Below, in pieces: positions 23,301 through 34,872 of a stretch of DNA of 64,000 nucleotides. This stretch comes from Hofstenia miamia (Eukaryota > Xenacoelomorpha > Acoela). Each line of letters starts with the position of its first letter. The first letter of the stretch is position 1. The stretch lies in assembly GCA_004352715.1 (NCBI GenBank), contig SCFE01000104.1, forward strand, positions 25,351-89,350, written 5' to 3'. Below the pieces are notes generated by a model, which ran no database searches, was not told where the DNA came from, and worked only from the letters and a program-made list of their open reading frames with translations. The translations under genes were made by a program, and so were the position numbers.

Positions 23301-24406
23301 CTAGTATCTGATTGTATTCTTCTTTCAGCATCTCAGGCACCCTTCTGACTGGTAGTTTGATCAGTTTGTCTGTTGTTATGAATTTGTGCTTTTCGCCTAC
23401 TGCCTGACCAATGCTTATCTTTCTGTAGTTGAATATACATTTATGTTTCTCTAGGAGTGTCCTTAGTTGCATGATGTCTCGTTCTTCTAGATGTTGATAA
23501 TCCTCATCATTTATTTCAGGTATCCTGTGTGTGTCTTCCTCTTCTGCTTTCATCCCAACGCCCTCAAGTCAGCTTTTGGGAGTACTCGCGACTTCAATGG
23601 TGTTTGTCCACTCACCCTCAAGTCGGCCATGTGGAGTACTATCCACTTTCCTTTGCAAGTCCTTGAATCGACCAAGCAAATTACTTGCTCCATCGTCATC
23701 TTCCATTGCCTTCCAGATGAGTCTGATATTGGTTCTAATGTATTTTCCATATATTCTTATCTGAGATCTTTTCAGATTCACATTCCAGTTTGTAGCATTG
23801 AGAATTGGTATCCTTCATTTTCTGTGTTTTATTTGCACAGACACTAGATGGCATTCAAACTCATTTGGTATTAATGCCTTTGTTGTTGTATAGCATTATA
23901 TCAGCTGTTATATTGTCTTCTGTCTCGATTGTGTGCATTTTCCACTGATGCAGCTGTAGATGGATGTCTTCTTGCAATTGAAATGTAACTGTTCTCTGCT
24001 TTTCCTGTTCCTCCTCAATTTCCATCTCCTCTTCTTTTACTTTTATCGTTTTGTTCACATAGTTAATGACACAACCATTTTTTGTCAGAAAATTGTTTCC
24101 TAATATAACTTCATATGGTAATGCATTGTTGTGTGTATCTACTACTACTAGAGGTTGTTCAAACATTGTGTTCGCGATTCTCATTTGTGCAACATTTATC
24201 ATTCCTTTTGTGTCGATGTAATCCCCTGAAGCATTAATTAATCTCTTGTTACAATTCTTCATGTCTTCTTGTTGGAATCCCAGTTTTGTAGTGCATTCAT
24301 CAGTAATTATAGATGTCACTGCTCCAGTATCAATTGTTGCTTTTGTCATCACTCCATTAATGGCTATTGTTATTGTATTCATCATGTCAAGGTTTGTTAG
24401 GATCAT
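20370..24406 (-). pseudogene. pol (PR-RT-RH-IN), element 1
   Basis: Protease at 24406-23861 with ATIDTGAVTSIITDE (active-site DTG) and ILGNNFL. RT at 23553-22580 with PVRRVPEML, YRLCIDFHKLNE, LDFFKAYWQV (first catalytic Asp) and AYVDDIIV near 22900 (catalytic YVDD). RNase H near 22460-22190 with FILDCDTSKVAIGA, STKVEMLALIE and TDNSGLA. Integrase at 21790-20370: zinc domain HEKGHLGITQ...CTTCLLN, core with MVDNFTKYARM, IITDKGPQFES and HPQANRAVERLN (D, D, E), then a C-terminal YVFTPIKL...LLHFQNLKRA tail. In-frame stops: three near 23030-22915, one each near 22237, 21881, 21591 and 20855, plus frame changes in the integrase core. It cannot make an intact polyprotein. Confidence 0.88.
23549..23850 (-). 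repeat. linker with A-D-S/L-R repeats between protease and RT
   Basis: Between the protease tail and RT the minus strand encodes VDSRT, ADLRV and ADLRALG at intervals of about 18-20 residues, with PLKSRVLPK between the last two. Element 3 has VDSRT, ADSRA and ADSRV at the same places. The DNA core of the unit is CTGATTCAAGGGC or a close variant. Confidence 0.6.
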
Positions 24407-24441
24407 TATCGCTGCACGGTTGTTATGAGTCAGCGCTCTAC

Positions 24442-26083
24442 TTAGTTTTCTGACTCCTCGTTGGTTGGTGCTGCTTCATCAATTTCATCTTCCATCTGTA
24501 ATACGTTCTCTTCATCATAGTAGGCTTCCTCGTCCACAATGACGTTTATTTGTTTTGGGCAATCTGGTTTTTTGTGTCCTTTTTGTCCACAAACATAGCA
24601 TTTAACATCTTTCTCTTTTACTTTCCTCGTCTTACCATCTCTTCCCTTTACTTTTATTATTTTTTCTTGTTTTACTTCAGGATAGGTTTTATTTGGGATG
24701 CATGGCTTGAGATTGCTTCTCCATGTTGGTGCATCTCTGTGCCATGTGGCTTTTCGTATATATTCGAGCATTGTTTTCAATAGTGGCTTGTATATTGACA
24801 GCTTTCCTAATCATTCTCTCCAATTTGTCATCAACGTCACATTTAATTTCAAACTGAGTTTTTATGCTTTCTGGCATGCCCTTACAGATGTGTGAGAACA
24901 AGTCATATTTAGAGTAACTGTTTCCTCTTGAGCTAAGCATTAGTAGCCACTCGACTTGTTGCATGTAATTCCTGATGTCATCAGTTTTTTTCATTTTTGT
25001 AGCATTCAAAATGATTTGGTACTGATTTTTGAAGCTTTTATTCTCATAGTAATTGATGAAGTCTCCAATTAGTAGTTGGTAATCTCTCTTTGTCTCTGCG
25101 TCCAAGAGCAAGTAGTGTTGGGATGCTGCTCCAGTTAGATATAATGGGAGTCTCACCACTGCTGCATGTTAGCTCACTTTCTGTTCCACCATTGTCAGTT
25201 CGAACATCTGCAGCCATTCAGCAAATGTAGGATTGTAGCCATCTACTTTCCTGTTGAATTTGGGTAGTGTTGCTTTACATTGTATTGTGTCATTGGCTGT
25301 TAGTTGTGGTAAAATCGTGTTCTCATATTTCAGCTTTTTGTGATTTGTTCGCATATCCTCCTCTTGCAGTTGCATGGTCACTGCTTTCTTGATTTCGTTT
25401 ATTATTTTCTGTTTTTCGAGGTCAGAATCTTCATCTGATTCTTCAAATGTTACCTCCTTGCGGGTCGGCATGTGTGGTGCCTGTAACTCGCACTCCTTTC
25501 TGGCATGGAATTCGATTGCGTGAGATTGCATGTTGTTTCTATTTTCCCCTTCCGTTAATCGTAGCAGTCTTAATTTATCTTTGAGTTGTTCCAGTTCTCC
25601 CGCCTGCAGGTCATTGTCCTCAATTAGTTGTCTATTTGTTCTTTCCAGTTCCTGGTATTTCTCTTGCCATCACTGGTTTTCTTCTAAAATCCTTTTGTTG
25701 GACTCCAATAGTTGGTGAGTAAGGATTTTAATTTTATTTTAAAATAGCTGATTTTGTTCTTCTAACCACATTTCCATGTTCACTCTGATTTTGCTCATTA
25801 TTGATTCATTTTGGTTTTCCATCTCTTTGACTTTCTCAGTCAATTGTTCTACTTGTTGTCTTAGGATTTCCTCACTTTCTTGGCTCTTTTTTAACAACAC
25901 CATTATATCTAGTGGGTTTGTGTCTATGGGGTTTGTCTCTGGGGGTGAACTAAAAGATTGTAGTTCTGTGTCTTTGGCATCTGTTGCTGAATTCTCACTG
26001 AAGTACGGCAATGATTGAATTGTTCTGGGAGTTACTGCTTTTGTTGCAGTTTTCTTTGTGCTTCCTTTTCTGGTTTTTGTCAT
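24442..26083 (-). pseudogene. gag, element 1
   Basis: Starts at ATG 26083-26081 (MTKTRKGSTKKTATKAV) about 230 bp after the primer binding site. The first part is a coiled-coil-like heptad region rich in Glu/Gln/Lys (to about 25570). A capsid-like part follows, with FNRKVDGYNPTFAEWLQMFE, LYLTGAA, YQLLIGDF and the major-homology-like DLFSHICKGMPESIK. The nucleocapsid has one CCHC knuckle, CYVCGQKGHKKPDCP (near 24600-24555), and a very acidic tail ending at 24442. Stops near 25740, 25675 and 25170 and a frame change near 24750 break it. Elements 3 and 4 carry homologous gag parts. Confidence 0.82.
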
Positions 26084-26291
26084 ATTTTCTTCTGGTTCAT
26101 AGTGGCTTTCCCATCTCTAGGTTGCGATTCCAGGATCTCAGTGTAGTGCATTTGTTCAGTTTGGGGTATCTCTCTTCATTTATTGATAGTTGGTTTGTGT
26201 AACAACTTGCTGCTTTCATACTTTCACTTATAGCCTGTACTGTCATTTTGCAGGTGGTTTAACTCAATGTTTCTTCTGTAGGTTTGCTGTT

Positions 26292-26311
26292 CTTGGCTGC
26301 CACAGTCGCCA
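26292..26311 (-). promoter_or_regulatory. primer binding site
   Basis: Directly after the LTR end the minus strand reads TGGCGACTGTGGCAGCC. It begins with TGG, the complement of a tRNA CCA end, and abuts the LTR, as expected for the site where a host tRNA primes minus-strand DNA synthesis. I do not assign the tRNA. Confidence 0.7.
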
Positions 26312-26600
26312 TGTAATAACCTCTACCAGGTATTATCACTGTTTATCTACTGTTACTTTATAACATTAGCTGTGTTATTGCGGGTAAGGATTTACTTGTT
26401 GTTACTGCTTGACTAGTTTCTTCTGTTATCTTATGTAACCTCAATTTAACGATTTCACTTTTTAGGTGACGAAGCCATGTGGTAACCTCTATAATGATCT
26501 TCTAGTGGGCATCTGCCTGAAGTGGATCTCCACATCCAATTTCACCATTCCCTCTGATGCTTGAGTGCCACTTCTCAGCTCAATCAAGATAGCTTATGTG
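26312..26600 (-). repeat. 5' LTR of element 1 (partial)
   Basis: Matches the LTRs at 39123 and 51882. On the minus strand it ends ...GGTTATTACA; the rest is hidden by the gap at 26601-27600. Confidence 0.88.
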
Positions 26601-27600
26601 NNNNNNNNNNNNNNNNNNNNNNNNNNNNNNNNNNNNNNNNNNNNNNNNNNNNNNNNNNNNNNNNNNNNNNNNNNNNNNNNNNNNNNNNNNNNNNNNNNNN
26701 NNNNNNNNNNNNNNNNNNNNNNNNNNNNNNNNNNNNNNNNNNNNNNNNNNNNNNNNNNNNNNNNNNNNNNNNNNNNNNNNNNNNNNNNNNNNNNNNNNNN
26801 NNNNNNNNNNNNNNNNNNNNNNNNNNNNNNNNNNNNNNNNNNNNNNNNNNNNNNNNNNNNNNNNNNNNNNNNNNNNNNNNNNNNNNNNNNNNNNNNNNNN
26901 NNNNNNNNNNNNNNNNNNNNNNNNNNNNNNNNNNNNNNNNNNNNNNNNNNNNNNNNNNNNNNNNNNNNNNNNNNNNNNNNNNNNNNNNNNNNNNNNNNNN
27001 NNNNNNNNNNNNNNNNNNNNNNNNNNNNNNNNNNNNNNNNNNNNNNNNNNNNNNNNNNNNNNNNNNNNNNNNNNNNNNNNNNNNNNNNNNNNNNNNNNNN
27101 NNNNNNNNNNNNNNNNNNNNNNNNNNNNNNNNNNNNNNNNNNNNNNNNNNNNNNNNNNNNNNNNNNNNNNNNNNNNNNNNNNNNNNNNNNNNNNNNNNNN
27201 NNNNNNNNNNNNNNNNNNNNNNNNNNNNNNNNNNNNNNNNNNNNNNNNNNNNNNNNNNNNNNNNNNNNNNNNNNNNNNNNNNNNNNNNNNNNNNNNNNNN
27301 NNNNNNNNNNNNNNNNNNNNNNNNNNNNNNNNNNNNNNNNNNNNNNNNNNNNNNNNNNNNNNNNNNNNNNNNNNNNNNNNNNNNNNNNNNNNNNNNNNNN
27401 NNNNNNNNNNNNNNNNNNNNNNNNNNNNNNNNNNNNNNNNNNNNNNNNNNNNNNNNNNNNNNNNNNNNNNNNNNNNNNNNNNNNNNNNNNNNNNNNNNNN
27501 NNNNNNNNNNNNNNNNNNNNNNNNNNNNNNNNNNNNNNNNNNNNNNNNNNNNNNNNNNNNNNNNNNNNNNNNNNNNNNNNNNNNNNNNNNNNNNNNNNNN
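26601..27600. other. assembly gap (1000 N)
   Basis: Fixed-size gap. LTR sequence lies on its left and mid-element protease-linker sequence on its right, so the two sides do not belong to one simple element. Confidence 0.99.
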
Positions 27601-28831
27601 AACACCCTCGAGTCGGCTTTTGGGAGTACTTGCGACTTTGATGGTGTTCGTCCACTCGCCCTTGAGTCAGCCATGTGGAGTACTATCTGCTTTCCTTTGC
27701 AAGTCCTTGAATCGACCAAGCAAATTACTTGCTCCATCGTCATCTTCCATTGCCTTCCAGATGTGTCTGATGTTGGTTCTAATGTATTTTCCGTATATTC
27801 TTATCTGGGATCTTTTCAGATTCATGTTCCGGTTCATAGCATTGAGAATTGGTACCCTTCCTTTTCCGTGTTTTATTGTACAAATGCTAGAAGGCATTGA
27901 AACTTGTTTGGTGTTAATGCCTTTATTGTCATATAGCATTATATCAGCTGTGATATTGTCTTCTGTCTCGATTGTGTGCATTTTCCACTCTTGCAGCTGT
28001 AGATGAATGTCTTCTTGCAATTGAAATGTAACTGTTCTCTGCTTTTCCTTTTCCTCCTCAATTTCCATCTCTTATTCTTTTACTTTTATTGTTTTGTTCA
28101 CATAGTTAATGACACAACCGTTTTTTGTCAGAAAATTATTTCCTAATATAACTTCATATGGTAATGCATTGTTGTGTGTATCTACTACTACTAGAGGTTG
28201 TTCAAACATTGTGTTCGCGATTCTCATTTGTGCAACATTTATCATTCCTTTGAGTCAATGTAATCACCTGAAGCATTAATTAATCTCTTGTTACAATGCT
28301 TCATGTCTTCTTGTTGAAATCCCAGCTTTGTAGCACATTCATCAGTAATTATAGATGTTGGTGCTCCAGTATCAATTAACACTTTTGTCATCACTCTGTT
28401 AAAGGCTATTGTTATCATATTCATCATGTCAAGGTTTGTTAGGATCATTATCACTGCACGGTTGTTATGAGTCAGCGTTCTACTTAGTTTTCAGACTCCT
28501 TGTTGGTTGGTGCTGCTTCATCAATTTCATCTTCCATCTGTGATACGTTCTCTTCATCATAGTAGGCTTCCTCGTCCACAATGACGTTTATTTGTTTTGG
28601 GCAATCTGGTTTTTTGTGTCCTTTTTGTCCACAAACATAGCATTTAACATCTTTCTCTTTTACTTTCCTCGTCTTACCATCTCTTCCCTTTACTTTTATT
28701 ATTTTTTCTTGTTTTACTTCAGGATAGGTTTTATTTGGGATGCATGGCTTGAGATTGCTTCTCCATGTTGGTGCATCTCTGTGCCATGTGGCTTTTCGTA
28801 TATATTCAAGCATTGTTTTCAATAGTGGCTT
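27601..28831 (-). pseudogene. Ty3/Gypsy element 3 fragment (gag end, protease, linker)
   Basis: Matches element 1 from the A-D-S-R linker back through the protease (LIDTGAPTSIITDE near 28370) to the CCHC knuckle and the RKATWHRDAPTW region of gag. It differs from element 1 at scattered bases; a stop replaces a Glu codon near 28070 and a short deletion near 28250 disrupts the protease frame. Both ends are N gaps, so this may be a separate copy placed here by scaffolding. Confidence 0.82.
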
Positions 28832-29831
28832 NNNNNNNNNNNNNNNNNNNNNNNNNNNNNNNNNNNNNNNNNNNNNNNNNNNNNNNNNNNNNNNNNNNNN
28901 NNNNNNNNNNNNNNNNNNNNNNNNNNNNNNNNNNNNNNNNNNNNNNNNNNNNNNNNNNNNNNNNNNNNNNNNNNNNNNNNNNNNNNNNNNNNNNNNNNNN
29001 NNNNNNNNNNNNNNNNNNNNNNNNNNNNNNNNNNNNNNNNNNNNNNNNNNNNNNNNNNNNNNNNNNNNNNNNNNNNNNNNNNNNNNNNNNNNNNNNNNNN
29101 NNNNNNNNNNNNNNNNNNNNNNNNNNNNNNNNNNNNNNNNNNNNNNNNNNNNNNNNNNNNNNNNNNNNNNNNNNNNNNNNNNNNNNNNNNNNNNNNNNNN
29201 NNNNNNNNNNNNNNNNNNNNNNNNNNNNNNNNNNNNNNNNNNNNNNNNNNNNNNNNNNNNNNNNNNNNNNNNNNNNNNNNNNNNNNNNNNNNNNNNNNNN
29301 NNNNNNNNNNNNNNNNNNNNNNNNNNNNNNNNNNNNNNNNNNNNNNNNNNNNNNNNNNNNNNNNNNNNNNNNNNNNNNNNNNNNNNNNNNNNNNNNNNNN
29401 NNNNNNNNNNNNNNNNNNNNNNNNNNNNNNNNNNNNNNNNNNNNNNNNNNNNNNNNNNNNNNNNNNNNNNNNNNNNNNNNNNNNNNNNNNNNNNNNNNNN
29501 NNNNNNNNNNNNNNNNNNNNNNNNNNNNNNNNNNNNNNNNNNNNNNNNNNNNNNNNNNNNNNNNNNNNNNNNNNNNNNNNNNNNNNNNNNNNNNNNNNNN
29601 NNNNNNNNNNNNNNNNNNNNNNNNNNNNNNNNNNNNNNNNNNNNNNNNNNNNNNNNNNNNNNNNNNNNNNNNNNNNNNNNNNNNNNNNNNNNNNNNNNNN
29701 NNNNNNNNNNNNNNNNNNNNNNNNNNNNNNNNNNNNNNNNNNNNNNNNNNNNNNNNNNNNNNNNNNNNNNNNNNNNNNNNNNNNNNNNNNNNNNNNNNNN
29801 NNNNNNNNNNNNNNNNNNNNNNNNNNNNNNN
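28832..29831. other. assembly gap (1000 N)
   Basis: Fixed-size gap; the sequence to its right no longer belongs to the Gypsy element. Confidence 0.99.
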
Positions 29832-30049
29832 ATCGGTGTTTTTATTTGTTTGTGATGAGATCTTACCAAATTATTATTACATAACATGATAAAAACTTAG
29901 CAATTTATGCTATTTTTCTAATTTCTTATCAAGTTTAGTAATTTATAGAAGAAATTTGTAAGATCTTGCCAATTATTGCAAGTTTCATTCACTAGGATAG
30001 GTAGAAAAGCTACTAAAATATTTAGGTCACAAAACACCCCAAATTTATT

Positions 30050-30239
30050 TAGAGTGTACTTGCATGTAAATCCATGTTAGCTAATTTATCTAAGTTACAT
30101 GGATGTACATGGATGTCAAAGTGACATGGAAGATCTTCCATGTAGTGACATTTTACATCCATGATTTCCCATGTCAAATGGATTATCCATGTAACATGCA
30201 AGTTTAATCAACTTTATGCAAGTTTCGTTTTATTGGGTA
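30050..30239. repeat. right ACATG-rich inverted repeat
   Basis: Inverse counterpart of the repeat at 15085: dense ACATGGATGT/CCATGTAAC words, then the terminus GCAAGTTTCGTTTTATTGGG followed by TA. Both ends have CCCAATA next to TA, which would fit a 2-bp TA target duplication. Confidence 0.6.
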
Positions 30240-30829
30240 ATCTCTGCAAAACAACAACAACAAGATACCACTTAAAATTTACATTGTTGGTCATTATTTG
30301 TTCCTTGCTAATTCTATTAAAAGAAAAAATGAACAATACGTGAAATACGATTTTTCAATTAATGCAATATGAACTGAATTTTCCAGCTTTATCTTTTCAA
30401 ACTATAGAGGTCAAACTGGATAACTTATAGAAAGCTTATGATTCACTGCATGAAGGGCTTAATATTACCAAAAAAATGTTGTTTGCTTGTGCAGTGAGGA
30501 TTGACGTTTATATCAAATTCAAATTTAAAGTAAAGGACAAATGGGGTATACAACAAGAAAGGTAACGAGTGTCACTACAATTCCTCCTTCTGAAAGAAAA
30601 GGGAATATGACTAAATCCATATCTACCCATGCAGATGTGATATTTTTGAAAGTATCAGAAATTGATGTAGTTTGCTGGAGTCAGATAATTTAGATGATCT
30701 GTCCACTAAACCCAGAAAAAATAAAGTAAAACAAATGCAGTCACCAAATTAGTCTTAATCTCATTTGCCAACCTGCAAAGCAGCAAAATATCATCATGTC
30801 ATCAACTATCAAAATCTGGAATTGACATT
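30240..30829. other. no recognisable feature
   Basis: AT-rich; no coding similarity that I can support. Confidence 0.4.
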
Positions 30830-31200
30830 GACACACCTACACAATCAAGCATCTATAAATCCACTATGAAAAATGCAAAAAACCTTGGGTAAAGAACATT
30901 GGTCTCTACATTTTGAGGGCAAGCGCATTGACAATCGAGAATATGAAGTATTGGTTTTAAAAAATTTGCACCAAGAAATTAAGATGTGTGCACTGGAGCT
31001 CGGAGCTATCTAATGGAAAGTCTAGTACGGTTTTTTCAGGAATAGCAACTGTTTTTAACGAATATAGGATGTGGAAGTGCATAAAAATTATTGTTGCTGA
31101 CACAACTAATATAAACACTGGATTATCGAATATTATTTAGCAGTTTACAGAATCAGGTAAAGGCGTAGAATTCGGCGAAAAAATTTTGGACTCCAGAGCC
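30830..31200 (+). pseudogene. unidentified transposase-like fragment
   Basis: Broken plus-strand frames read EHWSLHFEGKRIDNREYEVL, VLKNLHQEIKMCALEL and, after stops, IKIIVADTTNINTG. A HFDGK..-x-V.LKN block followed by I..DTT..NTG resembles the core of a transposase-like protein that is frequent in invertebrate genomes, with DTT possibly holding a catalytic Asp. I do not recognise the superfamily with certainty. Confidence 0.35.
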
Positions 31201-31645
31201 TTCAAGACCAATAATTAATCAGTGTGCAGCAAGCGGTAAAGTGCTTTCAAGATGTCTATTATTCTTGCAGAAAGATGGGGAATGTGGAATTAATGTTTCT
31301 TTTGTATAAAAAAGAGTGAATTTAATCCAATTTTTTAAATATAATTACTTTGAAGTATCTTTAATTTTATTTATTTAACTAATAGTATGATAGATTATAT
31401 TACATGAAATGTATTAATATGTTTATCCTTCTTAATCAGCTTAATATTAAACATCATTTAATATTTTAATAATTGGATAAGATGAACAACAATTAGAAAT
31501 CAAATTTTCTGCAAATATGCAAATTTTTAGTTTTCATTTCCAGTTGGAGGCGAACTTTTTTAGATTACTCCCATTTTTGCTAATTATGATGAAATGTTCA
31601 TCCATTCATGATACAGGGAAAGGGGTTAGAAAAAAGTAATATCCT

Positions 31646-31649
31646 TTAT

Positions 31650-31682
<33 letters not shown>

Positions 31683-31722
31683 TAAATATATATACATATA
31701 TATATATATATAATATATATAC
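31646..31722. repeat. (TA)n microsatellite
   Basis: Imperfect TA/TAAATA tract. Confidence 0.9.
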
Positions 31723-32875
31723 GCATTAAGTTGAGCGTTGAATATCAGTTAAACAAGTAAGTGATTCTAATCTCATTATTTATCAGATAAAATCTAGTTA
31801 GAAACTCAGTTTAATAACAGTATTTTTCATTAAATAACATATATGCAAAGTTCACGACTATGTTTCACAGTGATCCTAGTTGCCTTTTACAATTAAAATC
31901 TGTAAGAAATGAGAAATGAAAATTTCTTAATTGGGCAAAAAATTATGATCAGATCATGAAAATTTTAAAGTTATTTTTAAAATATGAATGCTAGTTAATC
32001 TAGGTATGTAAGTAGTAAAATAGCATTGGACATATTTCAGGACTTTGCCAAGTTGACAGTTGACAGTACCAATTTGAATATTTTAGATGACTTTCAAATA
32101 GATGTTGTTTCAAGAGGAAGAACATTTACAGTTCTTACAGTTACTTATAATGTAAGTCAAAAAGTAAATGTAAGTTTATATGTGGAATATCAGAGACAGG
32201 TGATAGAGTCAAATTCTACCTATAAGTAGGTACTTTATCAAAAATAACTACACATAACCTTTTCTTAGTTTTACAAATTTACCTTCATGTTTGATATTTA
32301 CCCCAATTTTGGAAATTGCAGTGCACAATTGTTCTTCTGTTAACTTCACGATGAAGAGTGATGCAACATGTAAGTCTATTGAACAATCAGGATGTATACG
32401 GTTAGAAATTTGGTTAGTTGTAAACAGTAACCAGCATTAATAATATGTACTTTCTAGTGTTGTGAATAATGAATTTATTCTTAATAGTTAACTTTCATAT
32501 ATTCAAGAATAATTAATAGTTAACTTTTAGTTTAATAAAAATTCATGCACTAGCATTAATTATTGACAAATTTAGTTTAAAGGAAGCATATGAACAGTAT
32601 TTGTTTCAAATAATGAACGCATCTTGGGAAAATGTATCCAGCAGAACTAAGGAATTGGTCACATGAAACTGAATTGGATTAATAATTCACAAAAAATTTA
32701 ATCATTAATACAGCCTTGATCATAAATGTTAAACAATCACGCCATTTTCATGCGTTGAGTTCAACGCTCATTTTGACAACTGTCATTAGCTACTTGTCAA
32801 AAACAAAGCACAAAATTTGAAACAAGATGTCATTGCCTTTTGCTCTAATTGAAATTATGTCAATATTTCTGATAT
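31723..32875. other. no firm feature
   Basis: A 67-codon open frame at 32026-32229 has no recognisable family. An 11-bp word TTCAACGCTCA at about 32760 occurs inverted near 31732; it may be the ends of a short element but is too short to call. Confidence 0.4.
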
Positions 32876-32885
32876 TTGCGAAAGT

Positions 32886-33843
32886 ATGCCTGGAAAAACG
32901 CACAGCTCGCAAATGCGAAATTTGGTCATCTCGAAATTTCTCGAAAAAATGCCAAAAATAAAAATATCGGAACAGTTACAATTGTCAAGAAGTACAGTAC
33001 ACACGATTATATCTCTATACAAAAAAGATGGCAGAATAGAGCGAAAATTACCTCCTATCAGGCCCTCAAAGTTGACAGAAAACTCACAACAAACACTAAG
33101 AAGGCTTTCAACTATTTGTTCAAAACTCGCAAATAAACAAACGAGACTGGGCTGACGGGCACAAATACAGCGATTCCAGCATTCGTCGGATATAACGAAA
33201 ATATGGATTATTCGGGCGTAAGGGCTCTAGAAAACCTACTCTGACAAAATTACAGATTGCAGCACGATTGAAATTTTGAAAGAACCTAATGAACAACACG
33301 ATTGCTAACTGGCAAAAGGTCATATTCAGTGGTGAATGTGGTGTACAGCTCAAAAACGGTCGTGTCCACTTTGTTCGACGTCTAAAAATTGCCAAATTCC
33401 ACGACAACCACAAATGCTTGTGTCAGAGGGTTTTCAGAGAAATTTGGCAAAGTGGTCTCAGAACACTTGAAAGAATTGATGGAACAATGAATGGTCCGAA
33501 ATATATTGATGTTTTACGACAAAAACTATTGCCTCTAATGCAGAATGATCAAATTCTGCAACAAGACAATGCAACTTGTAATACTTCTTCTTAAGTAAAA
33601 GCGTTCATGGAACTTGAGGGGATAGCTATTCTTCCAAATTGGCTAGCAAGGTCCCCTGACCTGAATATTATATAGAACTTATGGGAGGTCTTGAAACAAA
33701 ACGTTGGAGAACACCAGATTCGAAATTTAGAAGAATTGTGGCAAGTTATTGAAACAGAATATTTCAAAATTTCAGATGATTATATATCCACTTTGTTCAA
33801 TTCATTGCCTAACCGAGTTTTCGTGCTTCCTGCATTAATATGA
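32886..33843 (+). pseudogene. third Tc1-like transposase, decayed
   Basis: ATG at 32886 (MPGKTHSSQMRN) leads into a helix-turn-helix, KISEQLQLSRSTVHTIISLY. The frame breaks after 33155; then NWQKVIFSGECG (first catalytic region, with Gly-Glu in place of the usual Asp-Glu/Asp), LQQDNATCNTSS (second Asp), a stop, LARSPDLNII-stop-NLWEVLK and VFVLPALI. The catalytic Glu codon is TAG at 33673-33675, a one-base change from GAG. No clear TIRs were found. Confidence 0.82.
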
Positions 33844-33884
33844 ACTCTGCAGAATTTGATGTTCTTTTTAAATTTGAAAATATT

Positions 33885-34795
33885 TCAGCTTGGGTTTGTG
33901 ATACCTGTTCACCTGTTTATTCAGGGAAATAGTTAGTAATTTTGTAGAAGCAAAGAAACTTTCAAATTCATTAATGAAAAAAACGCAGAATTTGAAAATT
34001 TACAAAGAGATATTGCAGGAATAGTAAGTCACGTTGGCCCTACTATAAATGCAATAAAGGTAAATACCGATAGAATTAAAGACTCTATTGAAAATTTTGA
34101 ACATGATAAAGTTTCTTATGCAGAAAAGGCAGCTGTACTTACAAATTCACATTCAACAATTGCGTCAAAAAGTTTGACCGATTTAGAAACCATTGTAGTT
34201 GGTTGAAAAAATAAATAGTTCTGTTGCCAGAAATAGTATAAAAATTAACAAGAATTCAGTAAGTATTATTTTAAAAATAAGTTAATTTATGCATATCCAC
34301 TATCTTGGGGAGGAATTCACTTACAATTTAGTGATAAAAATGAGGCTGAAGAAGTAATAAATAATTGGAGTAGTAATTGTTTCGGACCTGGTTGAACAGT
34401 AAGAAAACGAAAAGCTGAAAAGGTAAATTCTTCTGTGTTAATTAGAGATGTACCCAAGGAATACTCAGATGAGCAAATTGCACTATTACCTGGTCATAAA
34501 TCTAAACGCTTTGTAAAGTCAAATGTTGAACTACTTAATACAATAAAATAGATTGCAAGGATGTAAAAACTGTTTGTGAACTTATTAATACAGGAGTTCT
34601 TATTGATAATTTACATTGCCTCGTTGAAACATTTAACTCTCGTCTTTTGGAGATATATTAAAATTTTGAAAAATGAAAAGAAATGGTCTCGTTTTTGTGG
34701 TCCTCATAATTTTAGAGAATGTTCAAACAAGGAAAATCAATCTAAACGTCAAAATTGTGGAAAAGAACATTCTGCAACCTCAAAAATTGTTTAGT
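33885..34795 (+). pseudogene. ORF1 of a Jockey/I-like LINE, decayed
   Basis: Begins with WVCDTCSP (end of a PHD-like zinc finger), followed by an acidic coiled-coil region (EFENLQRDIAGIVSHVG...). Next comes an RRM-like part (GGIHLQFSDKNEAEEVINNW, VNSSVLIRDVPKEY), then a zinc-knuckle region (FCGPHNFRECSNKENQ, NCGKEHSATS). PHD/coiled coil, RRM and CCHC knuckles in this order are typical of ORF1 proteins of Jockey/I-group non-LTR elements, which bind the element RNA. Frame changes near 34275 and 34600 and several stops make it non-functional. Confidence 0.65.
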
Positions 34796-34872
34796 ATATC
34801 TACAGCAAGTGGAAAAAATTATTCAATTGAAGAACATTCCCGTGCCCATTGAAGTCAACAAAAATTTCAATA

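Larger units (their letters stand above)
17443..26600 (-). mobile_element. Ty3/Gypsy retrotransposon, element 1
   Basis: Minus-strand LTR retrotransposon bounded by gaps on both sides. From its 5' end: partial LTR (26312-26600), primer binding site, gag with one CCHC knuckle, protease, RT, RNase H, integrase, and then a further long reading frame that runs into the gap at 17442. The order PR-RT-RH-IN is that of Ty3/Gypsy. It carries many in-frame stops, most shared with element 2 at 39-47 kb, and lacks a segment of its 3' frame that element 2 retains. Confidence 0.9.

Noticed and set aside
20370-24406. Stop-codon reassignment (TGA as Trp or Arg)
   Set aside because: TAA, TAG and TGA all occur in frame, at positions matching several different residues, together with frameshifts; decay explains this better.
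31732-32775. Short element bounded by TTCAACGCTCA inverted words
   Set aside because: Only 11 bp match and no further terminal similarity; chance is likely.
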